Shown here: piece by piece, positions 37,463 to 51,200 of the stretch | How positions within the stretch are numbered: the stretch's first letter is position 1 | How the letters are laid out: each line of letters opens with the position of its first letter | The notes under the pieces: model-generated | What the model was told of the DNA's origin: nothing | The model's database searches: none | The model's input: only the letters and a program-made list of their open reading frames with translations | From: Argopecten irradians | Taxonomy: Eukaryota > Mollusca > Bivalvia > Pectinida > Pectinidae | NCBI RefSeq assembly: GCF_041381155.1 | Contig: NC_091137.1 | Span: 23,295,655-23,359,654 of the forward strand | DNA: 64,000 nt | Direction: 5' to 3' | Translations under genes and position numbers: made by a program

Positions 37463-40400
37463 TAACCTATATATGACTACTTTTGGTAAAATGTTATGAC
37501 ACAATCTTAGTTATTTTCAGTAAACCAAACGTCCATTTCAGGAATAATTACCCTTTCTGTAAGAAATCGTGTAATTCAATCAGAAGCATGTGATATGTTG
37601 ATGCGACGTTTTTCACCAAAAGAATTGTCATAATTACTGGAGAGTAGGCACGGGAAATATCTCTGGATATGCTCCGGATACCATGAATAAGCTAAATTTA
37701 ATGTATCACTTCCTCCTTATCACTTACAAGATATGTAAATGGTGTTGTGGTTTTTCTTATTACGTATCGACACATTCTCCGTCATAAATAATAATACTGT
37801 CGGTACATTGTCCATCCATTTTCTTAGATTATTAATCACACATTGGGAGCGTTCACGAACAGAAAATCGGGATATGATTGTTGTTGTAATTGACGCATTT
37901 TGTGAATAAAAAAAACCCAAGAAATCAAAATTGTTTGATATTGTGTTAGTATTAGCAGTGTTAGGCACATATAATGCCATTAATTATCACAAAAAAAGAA
38001 AATATCTAAAATCAAATATGAATAGCTTTGCACAATGCAAGGACTCGTTGTGTATAGAAATGAAATGTATATTTCAAATGATCAAGTACTTTTTCGACCG
38101 ATCAAATATTATCTTAATTACATCTTCAGTACTGATGATATGATTTGATGGTTATGTAAACTGCAGGAAATTGCATTTGCGTTAATCACAGATCCTATTG
38201 TGTGATTTAAAGAATGTATCATTATCACATCATATTAAAAACTCAACATTTCCGCGACTTTTATACAACCATCAACTGTGGGTTCCCACACAAGACATCA
38301 TGTGTGATTCGTTGACCTTTGCCTAAGGCCTTTGTGGCAGACGTGACATGAAACAGTAGATGTTAAAGAAGCTAATTATGTTTACAAGACAGGTAAAACA
38401 TATTGTAATTGCCGGTAGATAATCAAAGTTGTCTCAGTCTCGGGCCTAGCGACGGTGGTGCATTTTACAGGTTGGGAATATGTACACACTTTCTGTATCT
38501 TTAGTGGTAAGTAACAATTGTAAAATAGATATCTACCTAAACCTCTGATTACTATATCAAGATATCCATAAATGATGTTTAGATGAAAAGCATTAAGAGG
38601 CGAAAATATATTTTATAAGAACACGTTTATTGAATGAAAAGGTTTTTTCTCACAGTGAAACAAATTAATATCGATGCTTTCTTTATCAGATTTTGAAAAT
38701 TTTAATATCAATATTCAAGTACCGAATGGTGTATTTAGATATTCAAAATATATCTGTTTGAAAAAGCGATACAAAATCTATTTTGTATTAGCTAATTTCC
38801 ACCCAAAGAAACAAATCATAATTTTTGCTAGGCATTCTTGTTGCTATATATTAAAAGATATGGTGTTTTATTTAAAATTCCAACTCTGCCTTCTCCAGGG
38901 GGATTTAAGACAACACACAGAAAAATTAAGCTTGCGTAATCAAGTCATTCATCGAAATCATTATCTAGTTAAACTGAAAATAGAGTATATATCTTTTTTA
39001 CGTAACGGAGAAAAATAATGAAAAGTATGAGTGTCAAGAAGATTGGGCTATCTCTACCTTTGTGCTGAATGCCAGTCTAAAATTACACGCTTAAACTTTT
39101 TACTTTGCTTAGCAAGTATCTGGCGTCAATGATTCAATATATATAGCGAAAGTGTTGTGTTAATTGCATATGACATCATATATTGATAGTAAAGCGTTGT
39201 CAGCGTATTTTTCTAAAGTAGTGTTGAAAATATGTCATAAGGATAATACAGTTTTTGATGTAGGTAACAAAACGGTATACTATGATTAACACGGATGTTA
39301 TAACATAACATAACATTACCTATATATCTAAGCGGATGTTAAAATTTTGACTGCACGATACTTGATATTATCGACACGTTTGTCGCATGCACATGAATTG
39401 ATGACGGCACATGAATATCAAAATGCGTGTGGTGATCATGTGACGTCATCAGTACATGTGTATGCGACGTACTTGTCGATGATAACAAGAATCGTGACGT
39501 GGAGTCTAAATTTTACAAAGACTTTAGATAAAGCTTAAGTCTTGAAGATGTCTATTTTATGAGGTTGTATTTCAAGGCAGTAATTGTTCGTGTTAAATAT
39601 ATATATATTTCAAATATTTTAGGTATTTTCCCTTGTGGGATGTGCCCATATGTTCCATACCCAGGAAAGTGCATCAGAGATAGCCCGAGTATGCACGGTA
39701 CGTTGATATTTCTATCGTTACACATTTCTCCATTTTATTTTATTTCCATATGTGTCTTTATTTTACAATGACATTGCCAGATATTTATAGGAATGTATAA
39801 CCGTAACAGATTAAAAACTTCATATGAGTAAAGAGATTATTAGATACCCACTGCGGGGAAAATTGTTAAAAACATTAGTCAACCAAGATTTGAACATACA
39901 AACAAAATGCGGATATATGGTAAAGCTTTACATCCAAAAAGGTTTTGGGAATTCATACCGTTATACGAATCTTTACAAAGCATGCAATGTAAGTCATATC
40001 AATTAATGTTTATATTTATGTGCTTAGGTCAAATTAGTACTCCTTGGTGACTATTGAAGGTAAATATAATGTGTGGGAATATTCTAACCACAGCACGGGG
40101 AAGAACAACACCTATTTCATTATATGGGACCACCTGCCGATATCGCTGTCTTACAGTAAACGGAACAAACAAAAATACAAAAAAAACATATATTGTTGTT
40201 ACATCCGGCATTTTTTTCAATTTTAAACTAGTGCTATACCTTTATATTATCTGACTTCTAATTCAATATCACACCCCAGTTGGATTAAGTCTAGTTCAAG
40301 TGATACAGAGTAAAACACTGCCTAGTAATAACACGTTCATTTACAGTTACACGTGCGATAATAAAGAAAAAGCAGCAACTGAATGGCGTCTTATCTTTAC

Positions 40401-41524
40401 AAACACTTCACCAAATCATATCTCGTTGATATAAATTAACATTTTCGAAGACAATATTATTTTTATTATCATGTATACATTTACTTAAAGCCTTGGATCA
40501 GACAAATATGCAGAAACCATTACCCGCCGTTGAGATGTAGGGGACATCAATATCAGGACGCCTCGCCTGTCACACCGATGTGTGATTTTTATGGACAGCG
40601 CACGTGCGGAATAACCCGTAAGTACGATCACGTGGTACGATTTTCCGGAATCACATGTCGCGATTTTGATAATTTAAAATTCTTTCTTATTGAAAATATC
40701 CTCAGCACGACCATTCGCTTTCTATGTGGTGTATATTTTACCGAGAAACAATAAATTTGTTAATATTTGGTTGAAAAACACCTATTTCTAATACGTTTAA
40801 TTATGATTTATAATTAACCTTTGTACAGATTTTTAAGTGATCTTATCATGTTCATTGTTTTAAATACATTACTTTAAAACGCTACATAATCTAAGTTATA
40901 GGAGTACTCAAGTTTTGTTATCTTGATGAAAACATATCAGAAAATTTGATCGAACAACTTATCCCACCCAATTAGCGCCCCAATCCCTATATGCGCCTTC
41001 CTCCTTTTAGGTCTCAATGACAGGTACCATTTAAATGTAAACTGAAAATATGAAACCTGCGGAAGGCTACTCCACATTTTGTTTCATTAAGCGCCCCCTT
41101 TGTCAATTATTTAAGCGTCTTGTGTTGACTACGGTTGGATTTTGAGGTTCAATTGCATTATTTTCATCTCTTTGCAGCGCGGTCCGTTTATTTCGGAGAT
41201 CGTCTTTCGAATCCGTACTATTGCTATCAAGGTTAAGCCTTACTATGGAAGTTCTTCGTTATTGCATGCAGTGGTAACAAGCATATCTTCTTTACCCATC
41301 CTGTCAATCAATCCAGAAACATATTATATGATTGCAATTTTTCGAATAAACCGTATGAATTGTAAAGAAAACGGAATAGTGTTGTTTGTCGTTACACAAT
41401 GGTAAATGAAAATCATGTCTATCGTGATATAAAGTAGTCCGTTTACTGTAAACCAACCTATTTACGCGGTGACTTAATTTCAGGTTCTCGCTCCGAACTA
41501 CCTTTTGCACTGCGCATTCATTTA

Positions 41525-42746
41525 GACAGGCTAAAGTTGGTTCCTAGTTCCGAGTTCCGTTTAAGGACTTTGTTTTTTAAAATGAAATTTAAAAAAAAAT
41601 AGTTCATGTGATTTGAACATATAACAAATGTTGTCTGATGTGTTTTGTCATGGATAATTTATGAAAGAGTTAGTTTAAATACGTTTTCAAATAACTTCTA
41701 TTTCCGTTTAAATAAAACGGAACTGGGAACCAGTTCCGAGTTCCGGCTTTGGACATAAAAGAAATGATGCCTGTTGTCTTTTCTAATGGAATAATATTGG
41801 TAAATCCACTTTAATTTAGTTTTCGATCATCTCCTATTTACGAGTTCCGTTTAAGTAAAACATAACTCGGAACCAGTTTCGAGGTCCGTTTAAGGAATTT
41901 TTCTATCATTTTAGATAAAAGCAGTCAATGTGCTTCGGATGTAATAGAAATTTTGCCTGTTGTCTTTTTTCATGGATTACTAGTGGTTAATTCACTTTAA
42001 TTAAGTTTTCTATAAACTCCTATTTCCGAGTTCCGTTTAAGTAAAACGAAACTCGGAACCAGTTCCGAGTTCCCAGTTCCGAGTTCCGTTAAAGGAAATT
42101 TTCTATCATTTTAGAAAAAAGGAGACAATGTGCTTTGGGAAGAATAGAAATGTTGCCTGTTGTCATTTTTCATGGATTACTATGTGTTAATTAACTTTAA
42201 TCTACTTTTAGATCGACTCCCATTTCCGAGTTCCGTTTAAGTAAAACGAAACTCCAGTTCCGAGTTCCGTTTAAGGAAATTTTCTATCATTTTAGAGAAA
42301 ATTATTCAATATGCCTAAGACATATGCGAAATGGTGTCTGTTGTCTTTTTTCATGGGTTACTAATGATGAATCAGCTATAATTTAACTTTCTATAACTCC
42401 TATTTCCGGGTTCCGTTTAAGGATCTTTTCTATCATTTTACACAAAAAGAATCAATGTGCTTTTGGACATAATTAAAATGTTGCCTGTTGGCTTTGTTAA
42501 TGGATTAATATTGATAAATCCAACTCCTATTTCCGAGTTCCGTTTAAGTAAAACGGAACTCGGAACTGGTTCCCAGTTCCCTTTTATTTAAACGGAAATA
42601 GGAGTTATTTGAAAACGTATTTAAACTGACTCTTTCATAGATTATCCATGCCAAAACGCAACAGAATACATTTGTAATATGTTCAAAACACATAAACTGA
42701 TTTAGCTTTGACGGAACTCGGAACTCGGAACCAACTTCAGCCTGTC
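41525..42746. mobile_element. Fold-back (long inverted repeat) element with internal tandem repeats
   Basis: The ends are GACAGGCTAAAGTTGGTTCC and GGAACCAACTTCAGCCTGTC. Inverted arms extend about 190-215 bp inward (41525-41740 and 42556-42746), including shared TTGAAAACGTATTTAAACT-type sequence. Between them lie about five tandem units of roughly 145-190 bp. Each carries a CTATTTCCGAGTTCCGTTTA block, TTTTCTATCATTTTA, and a TTGCCTGTTGTC..CATGG block. The motif GGAACTCGGAACCAGTTCCG recurs in both orientations. There is no coding frame and no convincing target-site duplication. Known: this layout resembles fold-back/Galileo-like non-autonomous DNA transposons. The superfamily cannot be set without the autonomous partner. 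Confidence 0.75.
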
Positions 42747-43206
42747 ATATTATGATTGTGGTACATATTTGTTCAAAACATTTTGTCAAAAACATTTACA
42801 CAAAATCTAATCGCACGTGAATATGTTGGTTTACTTACTTGTCTCCACACTTTGTTTAGGGATTAGAATACATTTCTGATTACCAAAATCTCGTATAAGG
42901 TTATTTGAAACAAAGAAGAAACCTAAAAGACTTTGCTGGTCGAACATGTTATTTCGTTTGAATATCAAACAAGATCTACAGATATTCTTTCAGTTGAATC
43001 TTACATACAGATTGCTAAGTTGTAATCTTCATTTCAATAAAGATGAACTAATGGATTAAAAGTAGCGAAATCGGGAGGTCATAAACAAAACGTTGTCTAC
43101 TGTTCATTCGGTATATGGAAATAAATTTAAACTCAATTACAAATTGAGTGATGATAGCAACCATGATAAATTCATTTTTACTTTAAAAACATAAAATAAA
43201 GACTAG

Positions 43207-43867
43207 ATTTTATTATGTGCACATGGACCTTGACTAAAATCTTCAATTTTATTTTGTCTACCTGGACCTTGACTAAAGCCTTGATTTTATTTTGTTTACA
43301 TGGACCTTGACTAAAGCCTTGATTTTATTTTGTGCACATGGACCTTGACTAAAATCTTAATTTTATTTTGTGCACATGGACCTTGACTAAAGCCTTAATT
43401 TGATTTTGTGCACATGGACCTTGACTAAAGCCTTGATTTTATTATGTGCACGTGGACCTTGACTAAAATCTTAATTTTATTTTGTGCGTAAGGACCTTGA
43501 CTAAAGCCTTGATTTGATTTTGTGCACAGGGACCTTGACTAAAGCCTTGATTTTATTATGGGCACGTGGACCTTGACTAAAATCTTAATATGATTTTGTG
43601 CAGATGGACCTTGACTAAAGCCTTAATTTGATTTTGTGCACATGTACATTGACTAAAGCCTTGTTTTTATTATGGGCACATGGACCTTGACTAAAATCTT
43701 AATATGATTTTGTGCAGATGGACCTTGACTAAAGCTTTGATTTGATTTTGTGCACATATACCTTGACTAAAGCCTTAATTTTATTTTGTGCACATGGACC
43801 TTGACTAAAGCCTATTTTTATTTTGTGCACATGGACCTTGACTAAAGCCTTGATTTGATTTTGTGCC
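43207..43867. repeat. 38-bp minisatellite, 17 copies, with three-unit higher-order pattern
   Basis: The consensus unit is ATTTTATTTTGTGCACATGG followed by ACCTTGACTAAAGCCTTG (38 bp). Seventeen copies of TTGACTAAA can be counted. Copies 1, 4, 7, 10 and 13 carry AAAATCTT instead of AAAGCCTT, and the units just before them tend to have ATTATG(T/G)GCAC. The array therefore grew at least partly by duplication of 114-bp trimers. The pattern breaks at copy 16. Confidence 0.9.
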
Positions 43868-44470
43868 GAGGAAAGGTATAGATAATTAAAGGTGTCAGTA
43901 AGCTATCGATTGAATATAATGTTGATACGCATTTGATGAGTTGGGATAGAAAAGTCAAATTTCATCTATTTTAAAAGCAACGTATCTCTGAAATTACATT
44001 ACAAATTGAAGATGGAGAGAAGGAGACATGATCCAGATATAACATCGACGGTACGAGTATAATTTACTACGGTCCACAGTTTATTCATAAGAGATATTTC
44101 ACAAGAGGCGAGAAGAGCAAAACTATATTTTCAGATGACAAAGAGTGAAAATACAATTAAAAATCAACGGTACATCTAACAAGGTATCAACATATTCATC
44201 TTTTGATTACGATTTATACAAAATAAGAAAAGGAAAGAGGAAAACAATAAAACATATATATTCGATTTTCTTTATTTAAACAGTTGCTCACGATGCATCA
44301 ACAACTATAACGTACAGTCTTAATCAATGAATTACTTTTACAATGATATTACATTTTGATGTTTCAAAATATGACAAGTGATTAAAACTAGATATAACGA
44401 AGCCTTAAAATCAAGCTTTCTCACTTAAAGTGAGTACACATCTCACTTCAGTAAGTACATAAGTGCACAA

Positions 44471-44662
44471 GGGCCAAGTTTCACGAACATTCCTTAACTT
44501 TAAGGAACCCCTTAACTTAAATTTCTCCACAGGAAAGCTTTACAGATTTTAAGGAAGACTCCTTAACTTAAGATTTTTTAACCTTAAATATTTAATGTTT
44601 TCTGTGGCGAAATTGAAGTTAAAGTATTATTTAAAGTTAAGGAATGTTCGTGGAACTGGACC
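44471..44662. mobile_element. Palindromic MITE, 192 bp
   Basis: The left end GGGCCAAGTTTCACGAACAT and the right end ATGTTCGTGGAACTGGACC are near reverse complements for about 33 bp, meeting at TTAACTTTAA / TTAAAGTTAA. The interior is also partly self-complementary (repeated CCTTAACTT / AAGTTAAAG). Non-coding. It sits just past the 3' end of the IgGFc-type gene. Confidence 0.65.
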
Positions 44663-44752
44663 TAAATTAATTAGTGAACTATCCTAGACAAGTAAGACGG
44701 TTTTCATTATAGTATCCTAAACAGATGTTTCATTATCTACAAATTAATTAAT

Positions 44753-44758
44753 TTTATT
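44753..44758 (-). terminator. Polyadenylation signal of the IgGFc-type gene
   Basis: The plus-strand TTTATT is AATAAA on the minus strand, 20 bases after the stop codon at 44778. This gives a very short 3' UTR; no downstream element is obvious. Confidence 0.5.
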
Positions 44759-44777
44759 TATGTATGCAAGGCGATAG

Positions 44778-45241
44778 TTAAGTAGTTACCGCTCCTATCG
44801 TCCTATTTCTAAAAACCAGACAATAATTAGTGACATCAATCAGTAATATGATGCCTACAACAAAACAGAGAAGTAAAGATCCAACTAACCCAATTCCTTG
44901 AGACGATGGACGAGGATCTTTGGCGCATGTCATTTTTCTCATCCAAGCCGAAGTTTCGTTCTTTTTAATGAGCATTTTGGATTTCATTTCATCCAGGAAC
45001 TTATTGATGTCAACTACAGTCGTAATTCCTGAGCCTGTTCTTCTGCATAGTGAACAGGAACATGGTGTTCGAGCTGGAGTTGAGAGATTCGTGATGTTTG
45101 ATGAGTTAAATGTAGTGTTTAGAGTAGTGTTTAAAGATGCATTAGGTACCGCGGAGATTGCTGTGGAGGTTTCAGCCATGGATTGCGCTGTTGTTGTATG
45201 ATCGATCCGGGAGGTTTTGGTTCTATTGCATTTATCAACAG
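44778..45241 (-). CDS. IgGFc-type gene exon 4: glycosylated stalk and membrane helix
   Basis: The exon follows TTTTATTGTAG. Two bases complete an Ala codon, then VDKCNRTKTSR leads into the stalk (NASLNTTLNTTFNSSNITNL), CSCSLC, a charged juxtamembrane segment and helix GLVGSLLLCFVVGIILLI. It ends with TAA at 44778. The open frame extends 20 codons upstream of the Met at 45179, showing that this Met is internal. Confidence 0.8.
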
Positions 45242-48200
45242 CTACAATAAAACATACATATGAAAATCTATTGTGCTAATGGAATAGATTAAACGATTAT
45301 GTACAGGTATCTTTAACAATCTGTTTATTATATTTCTACTAAGAAATATCAAACTAAGAGAGAACTTATATATATTATATATTGGCTGTTGTTCAATTAT
45401 ATTTATATATTGGCTGTTGTTCAATTATATTTGAATTTACTATTGAAAAAAAAAATCTTGAAATGAATTGAAATATCAAAATATGAAGATGAATAATCAT
45501 TCCAAACACAATTTTAAGGTGGTCATCTCAAATACTTTGTTGTAAGTGGACATTAATATTTAAAAATATATAGGATCGGCTTTGAATATTGAAAACAAAA
45601 ATCAGTTTCAAATGTTTAAAGAGAGTCGTTCTTACTCATATCATTTATATGATTGTTACAAATAAAACATGTACAGTTGTATCTCAAGTGTTAACGTTCT
45701 AATCCTTTACGTACCATTACTGTCTTTTTGTCTCCAGAACTTGAACGGAGTAATCTGAAATCAAAAGTGATACACTTGATTAGTACATTACTTTCAATGG
45801 AATTAAAAAAAGTCAAATGTATCATATATTGATATGCAAATCCATGGAAAGATTCAAATAAATAGATGCATATATTATCTTTACTATTCAAACACCAAAT
45901 ACAGTACGAGTGTAAGTGATATTACTACGGCAATCAGCTGTTGTTATGACTGCTATATATTTTATATGCTTGGTAATGATACTATCATTTTTTGGGCATC
46001 CTGTTGATTTACTTATTTTTTCGAGTTCACAATACGTAAGTTTTCTAAGAATTCATTATTCATACACAGAACATTGTTTATGCCATATCGCACTTGTTGA
46101 GCTTTTTTATGTGTGATGTAGTCTCGTTCCCACAACTCGTCAAAACTTTCCATAAATTTAGTCATACGTCGTGTAACCACTCATGAAATATCATATCCCA
46201 ATCAATATGTTCATATGCTCTGATTATCCACCATTTTCATTGGCTAATACACTGTTATTATTTAATTCTAACAGGGCGTTATATAACACCATATGGACCT
46301 CGTCCAGCAAAGGTCCATGATTGATATATAACATACTGACGTGCCACATTATCATATAATCTACCATACATACAGTATACAACTTTATATTTGCGAGACA
46401 CACATTTTCACGTACAGTGTGTATTGTCGATAATGACCAGACGCGAATTCAAATGTTTCGCGAATTATTGTTTAACATTCACGATTGTCTGTACAGTCTT
46501 GAATTTACGGCGAATATGAGAAAATTACATAGCCGCAAAATATTATATACGTGAAATGGCTTAAAGTATAATACATGGTAAAAAAACATTGCCGTCTGCC
46601 CAACTTTTATTTCATAGCTCGTTATCAGGTTTGTCATTAATTTCTAGTCATGCCCAGGTTTCCGTTCAAATCTTGATTTTGCAAAGACTTTTCCTAACAT
46701 TCATTGGCGTCGCTCATATAATATTTCAGTAGTTATGTTTGATACAAATATAGGCTGTTTCGTAAGCACAGTATGAAATGATATCTACGACGGCGTCATT
46801 TTATAAAAAGTTATCAGCTTTAGTTAAGGCTTTTCTGACAAAATGGCTACCTGCAAGACCATTTAAAACACAAATGTTTTGGAATTAAAATAAATAATAA
46901 CCAAACCTTGTTCCTCTAAAACTTGTTTCCTCAAATATCATACAGAATAATTGTTGTTTGTCCATTTCTAATACTTCGCGCAAAATCGTAGTCGTTTTAA
47001 CAATAATTAACTAGCTTCGAAACAAACAAAAAATTGTACATTTCTAATATACAATTTTGAATGTTTAAAGGAATTGTGCAGCCAAAATTTTTTTTTTGAT
47101 AATACGTCAGGATATTGCTTTGGATGAATGAAAAATTCCCACCCAACGAATCGCCTAGCTTTTAGCGCTATCGGTTGGTTTTGGTCGTGATTTACGGGTA
47201 GTGTCGACTACGGTTCAGAGATAATGAGCTAGGTGGTCACTTGGTCTTGTGTATACAGCATATATACGTATACGTTAGATCTACGATTTGAGTTTTTCGA
47301 GTAAATGGTTATTCTAGCTTTATGATGTAGATATTTTCAGTTTCAAAACATTCCATTAACACAATTTCAAAAATTCAAACAAGCATATATCTAACTTTAG
47401 ATTAGATAATTCCAATTTGATAGCGATATCAAAATGATGTTCGGATCAGTCTGGACTGAGATTTAGATAGCATATGATGTAAATTTCAGTGTAATAAAAA
47501 ACAGTATAATGTAACACCATCTTTTTCGAGTAGAATCCCAAAATTTAGCATGAATATATCTAGAATTCGTGTTTTTATTTCAAACTTCTGCTATAACGAT
47601 GCAAACACGGCACAGTTTTTGAGTAAAAATAAAATGTGGACGGTTATCAGTTATGTGATATTGGAGTAACAGTACCGAACTTATACTGAAAATAATATGT
47701 ATATCTATATTGTTACCTTTGAAACTTTATAATTTTATAAAGATAATAATAATAATAATAATAACGTTTACTAAAAAGCAGAAATACATCAATGATATTT
47801 CTGATATATGTTCCTAAATTAAAGTTTAAGTGTAGATTTAAATCTATTATTTCAAAATTATACTAAATCCTTAAAATAATATATTTATTGTCGACCGTTT
47901 TGTATATCGTACCGAGATTTAATAGTATGATATATGAATATTTATCGTATAATCAAAAAAGTAACCACATAAAGTGTTCAAATGAAAATTGAAATTACTT
48001 GCATACAGGCATTATAAATAGATATATCTTGTACCTTTTTAAAAATATACTAAGTGATATTTAAATAAGTATATTTAGTGTGATAATGCTGTAACCCTTG
48101 TATGACTAAGCATGTACATTTAGATTCGAAACGATGAAAATACATGCTTAGAATTTTTACTAATACCTTAGAAATTACGGAAGATTGCTATATGCCACGA

Positions 48201-51200
48201 TTCCGTAATTACAGTAATAATTTGGAATAATTTTTAAGGTTAAACCTTTAGTTGAAATAGTTCTTAGAACCATTTTTGTATCTGAATAAGTCACCTTCCA
48301 TTTTTGTTTTACATGTGTACGACATATATATATGTGTATGTACTATATATTCCTAGGTATGATCAGGTATATTTTATTTCCATTTGCTTTTAACGTTACA
48401 TCTTCATTTTTAAAATGGAGGTGACAATAAAAAAAAAAAACCTAGAGCATAGATGTACGGGATTTCCATAATTCAGATCACAATCCAATTAACGGATGTC
48501 CTAACCTGAGTGACAGTAAGACAATAGCAAATACCCGATATAGTCCACCGAATAGCAAATTGCCCGCGGCCAGGTTATTACAGGTGAGTTCGATGAATGG
48601 CGTTGTGTACGGGTAAACAACATCCTGGTTAAGGTATTACATAACCATCAAACCAAAGGCATGGCTAATTATATATCTATAATATCGGTGTATCTACTCG
48701 TATATCGATTAAAAATTGAAAGCGACCGCACGGTCTGGAAAAAATAGTTTGTTTTGCTTAATATCTCAAGTATTTGATCTTTTATAATATAAAAAGTAAA
48801 TTCTTTCTACCACATGTTGAAACGTTTTACGGTATTGCAATAAATGTATCTCGATTTATTCGGTTAGCAACACACAACACAATGTTTGTAATGATCAATC
48901 ATCGGTGTGTACCAGAAACACATATATATACATGTATGCATATATGTTTCTGGTGTGTACGTATGTCAAGCATCATATCCTTAATGCTTTAATCAAGGAT
49001 TTTTTTTAATTGTTACGTAAAATTACATTTTACAGTCACAAACTTTGCAATTCACAATGTATCAAAGATACAGACTACAGGAAAATATTATCTAATTAAA
49101 GCTTAATTATTCGTTGCTGAACTCCTCGACAAAAAATCTGAAACTTGTATTTCTGTGTGGATTTTCTTTCATAATTACACGAAGATACCTGCTATTAGAG
49201 CATAAATTAGACTCTTGAATCATCGAATTTCACTCTTTTAGTTATTCATATTCGAGCCAAAGTTATTGTACGATTAACTTCACTCAAAAGTTATCATAAA
49301 AAAATCTTTGATCGGCTTTTTCTGTGACTTTCGATGTAAGTGATAGCACATCAGTTATAGTACAGCTATAAGCCTCGGACTATTATGACGTCACACGGTT
49401 TAGAGCTAGAAAATATGCATAATCGGGTGGTCAGAAAAAATTGACCTCGATATCGGTGGATTACAGGTTATTCCGGTCGCGCGCGGCACGGAGAGGTTTC
49501 TACACGGTCTAATCAAGTCTAATAAAGCCATGTCCAGCATAAACTGAAATTATCATTTTTGACTGCACAAATCCTTTAAGCAATACCAGCTTCCATTTAT
49601 GAAAATGACCTACAAAATGTATAAGTTAGCTCTACATTTCCCCTTAGACAGAACATATAGAATAATCAATCTTACCTGAAGCGGGTCATATGACTGAGGC
49701 ATTAGCGCCGTGGCAGCTGTGGTATCGCTGCCATAGCAACAGAGATACCCCCCAAAAGAGGTTCCTTTGGTATCAGTGATAGTTGTTTTGATACCAAACG
49801 TAGCTACGAGAAATGACGCAAATGAGTAGACTGTATTCGGAATATCTGTCCACCCATACACGCTGAACAAAGAATTGTATTTGATTCTTGCTCTGGATTT
49901 TGCAACCACAACTATTTTGCAAAATAGATAATGTAGTGAAATCGGAGGAGAAGAAATGACGTAGGAAGTGGAAAAATGTTTCCTTGGTAGCGGATAGTAT
50001 AGAGCAGAATTTCCATTTCTCATTCGGATGAAATGCCCTACAAGAATGTAGTTATTTATTTCTGTTGATATGTAGTTGTAATCACATGTCATTTCATAAG
50101 CCACATGATCTTCAAAAGCTTTATCGATCAACATTGTCTCTGTTCCCTGACAAGATGCTATGGTGACGAACGTGTTATCCATTGCTGCTATAATCTTAAC
50201 GTAGTCTGTATATGACGAATCAAGTTTAACGAGGAAGTATTGGGTCCCCCAATAGTCAGTCGGAGGGACCGCTTCCATTATGTGGTCATCGTCTGACTCG
50301 GGTAACTCAACACGTGTTCTCCCTGCACCCACAAAAACTGCTAAATTAAAATTAGATACTATTACCGTCCCAGTCATAAATAACTTTAGGGTGAGACTTA
50401 ATGTCTGATGCGACGTTAGCTTTGCGCAAATGACGTCGCCTCCTGTATAGTTTTTCCCGCGAAAATAATGAAATTGTGACATCGATGTCGGTAAGATGAT
50501 GCCGACAAAGGTGTCTGTCTCTGGTTCAACTGCAATTATACCAAGCACACAATTTGTGTTATCGGAACAGTGTGTTATAACAGCATACTGTTGTCCCAAG
50601 TGTTCATGTTTCCGTGGAATCAACATGTCCGTACTTTTCTGTGTCTCGTCATAAACTAGCACGTGGATATCCGTAGAAGACATTATAAGAACTCCTTTAT
50701 TTTCGACACCAACACGCATAGGATTGTAAGGGGATGTGAAGTCATACTTGATTCTTTCTCCAGCAGTAAGTGAAAAAGAAGAATCCACCGTTTCATTGAA
50801 TCTGTCGATACTCAGATCAACTTTACCATCAACAGAGGTAAAAATAAAGATTTGTTTTGGACCTTTACCACCGTGTTTTATAAAGCCTACAGAATAGTTC
50901 CCTCCAGTTGTCTGATATACATCTGTAAAGCAAAATCAAATTCATTGATTACTTTTGTAAATTAATGCGTTTTTAAATGTAACTCCATCGTAATTAAAAT
51001 TACGTTATGGATCTATAAGTCAGGGATCGCGTTGGCCGAGTGGTGAAGTAGTTATGATATATTATTACTAGACCTCCACCTATGAGTTTCGGGTGCGAAT
51101 ACCGCTTGATGCAGTGACTAGATAATAACTGTTGATCGGTGGTTTATCTCTGGGATTGCTTTGGAAATAGTAATTCATACCATAGAAGAAAATGACAGAA

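Larger units (their letters stand above)
34774..44752. other. Repeat-rich intergenic region between the LIM and IgGFc genes
   Basis: About 10 kb without a supported gene. Recognisable content is a small inverted-end element (37349-37462), a large fold-back element (41525-42746), a 38-bp minisatellite (43207-43867) and a palindromic MITE (44471-44662). 34.8-37.3 kb and 37.5-41.5 kb show only AT-rich unique-looking DNA. The open frames there are short and lack coding character or consistent splice sites. Confidence 0.5.

Noticed and set aside
38674-39018. 114-codon plus-strand frame in the intergenic region
   Set aside because: AT-driven composition rich in Ile, Lys, Phe and Tyr, no domain, no splice or polyadenylation context.
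50788-50788. GTG as the start of the IgGFc-domain protein
   Set aside because: The frame stays open upstream to a good acceptor, includes the family's N-terminal motif, and joins in phase to a signal-peptide exon at 52690-52744.
51023-51103. A functional tRNA gene
   Set aside because: Box A and box B are present but the acceptor stem and anticodon arm do not fold, and a SINE core follows.
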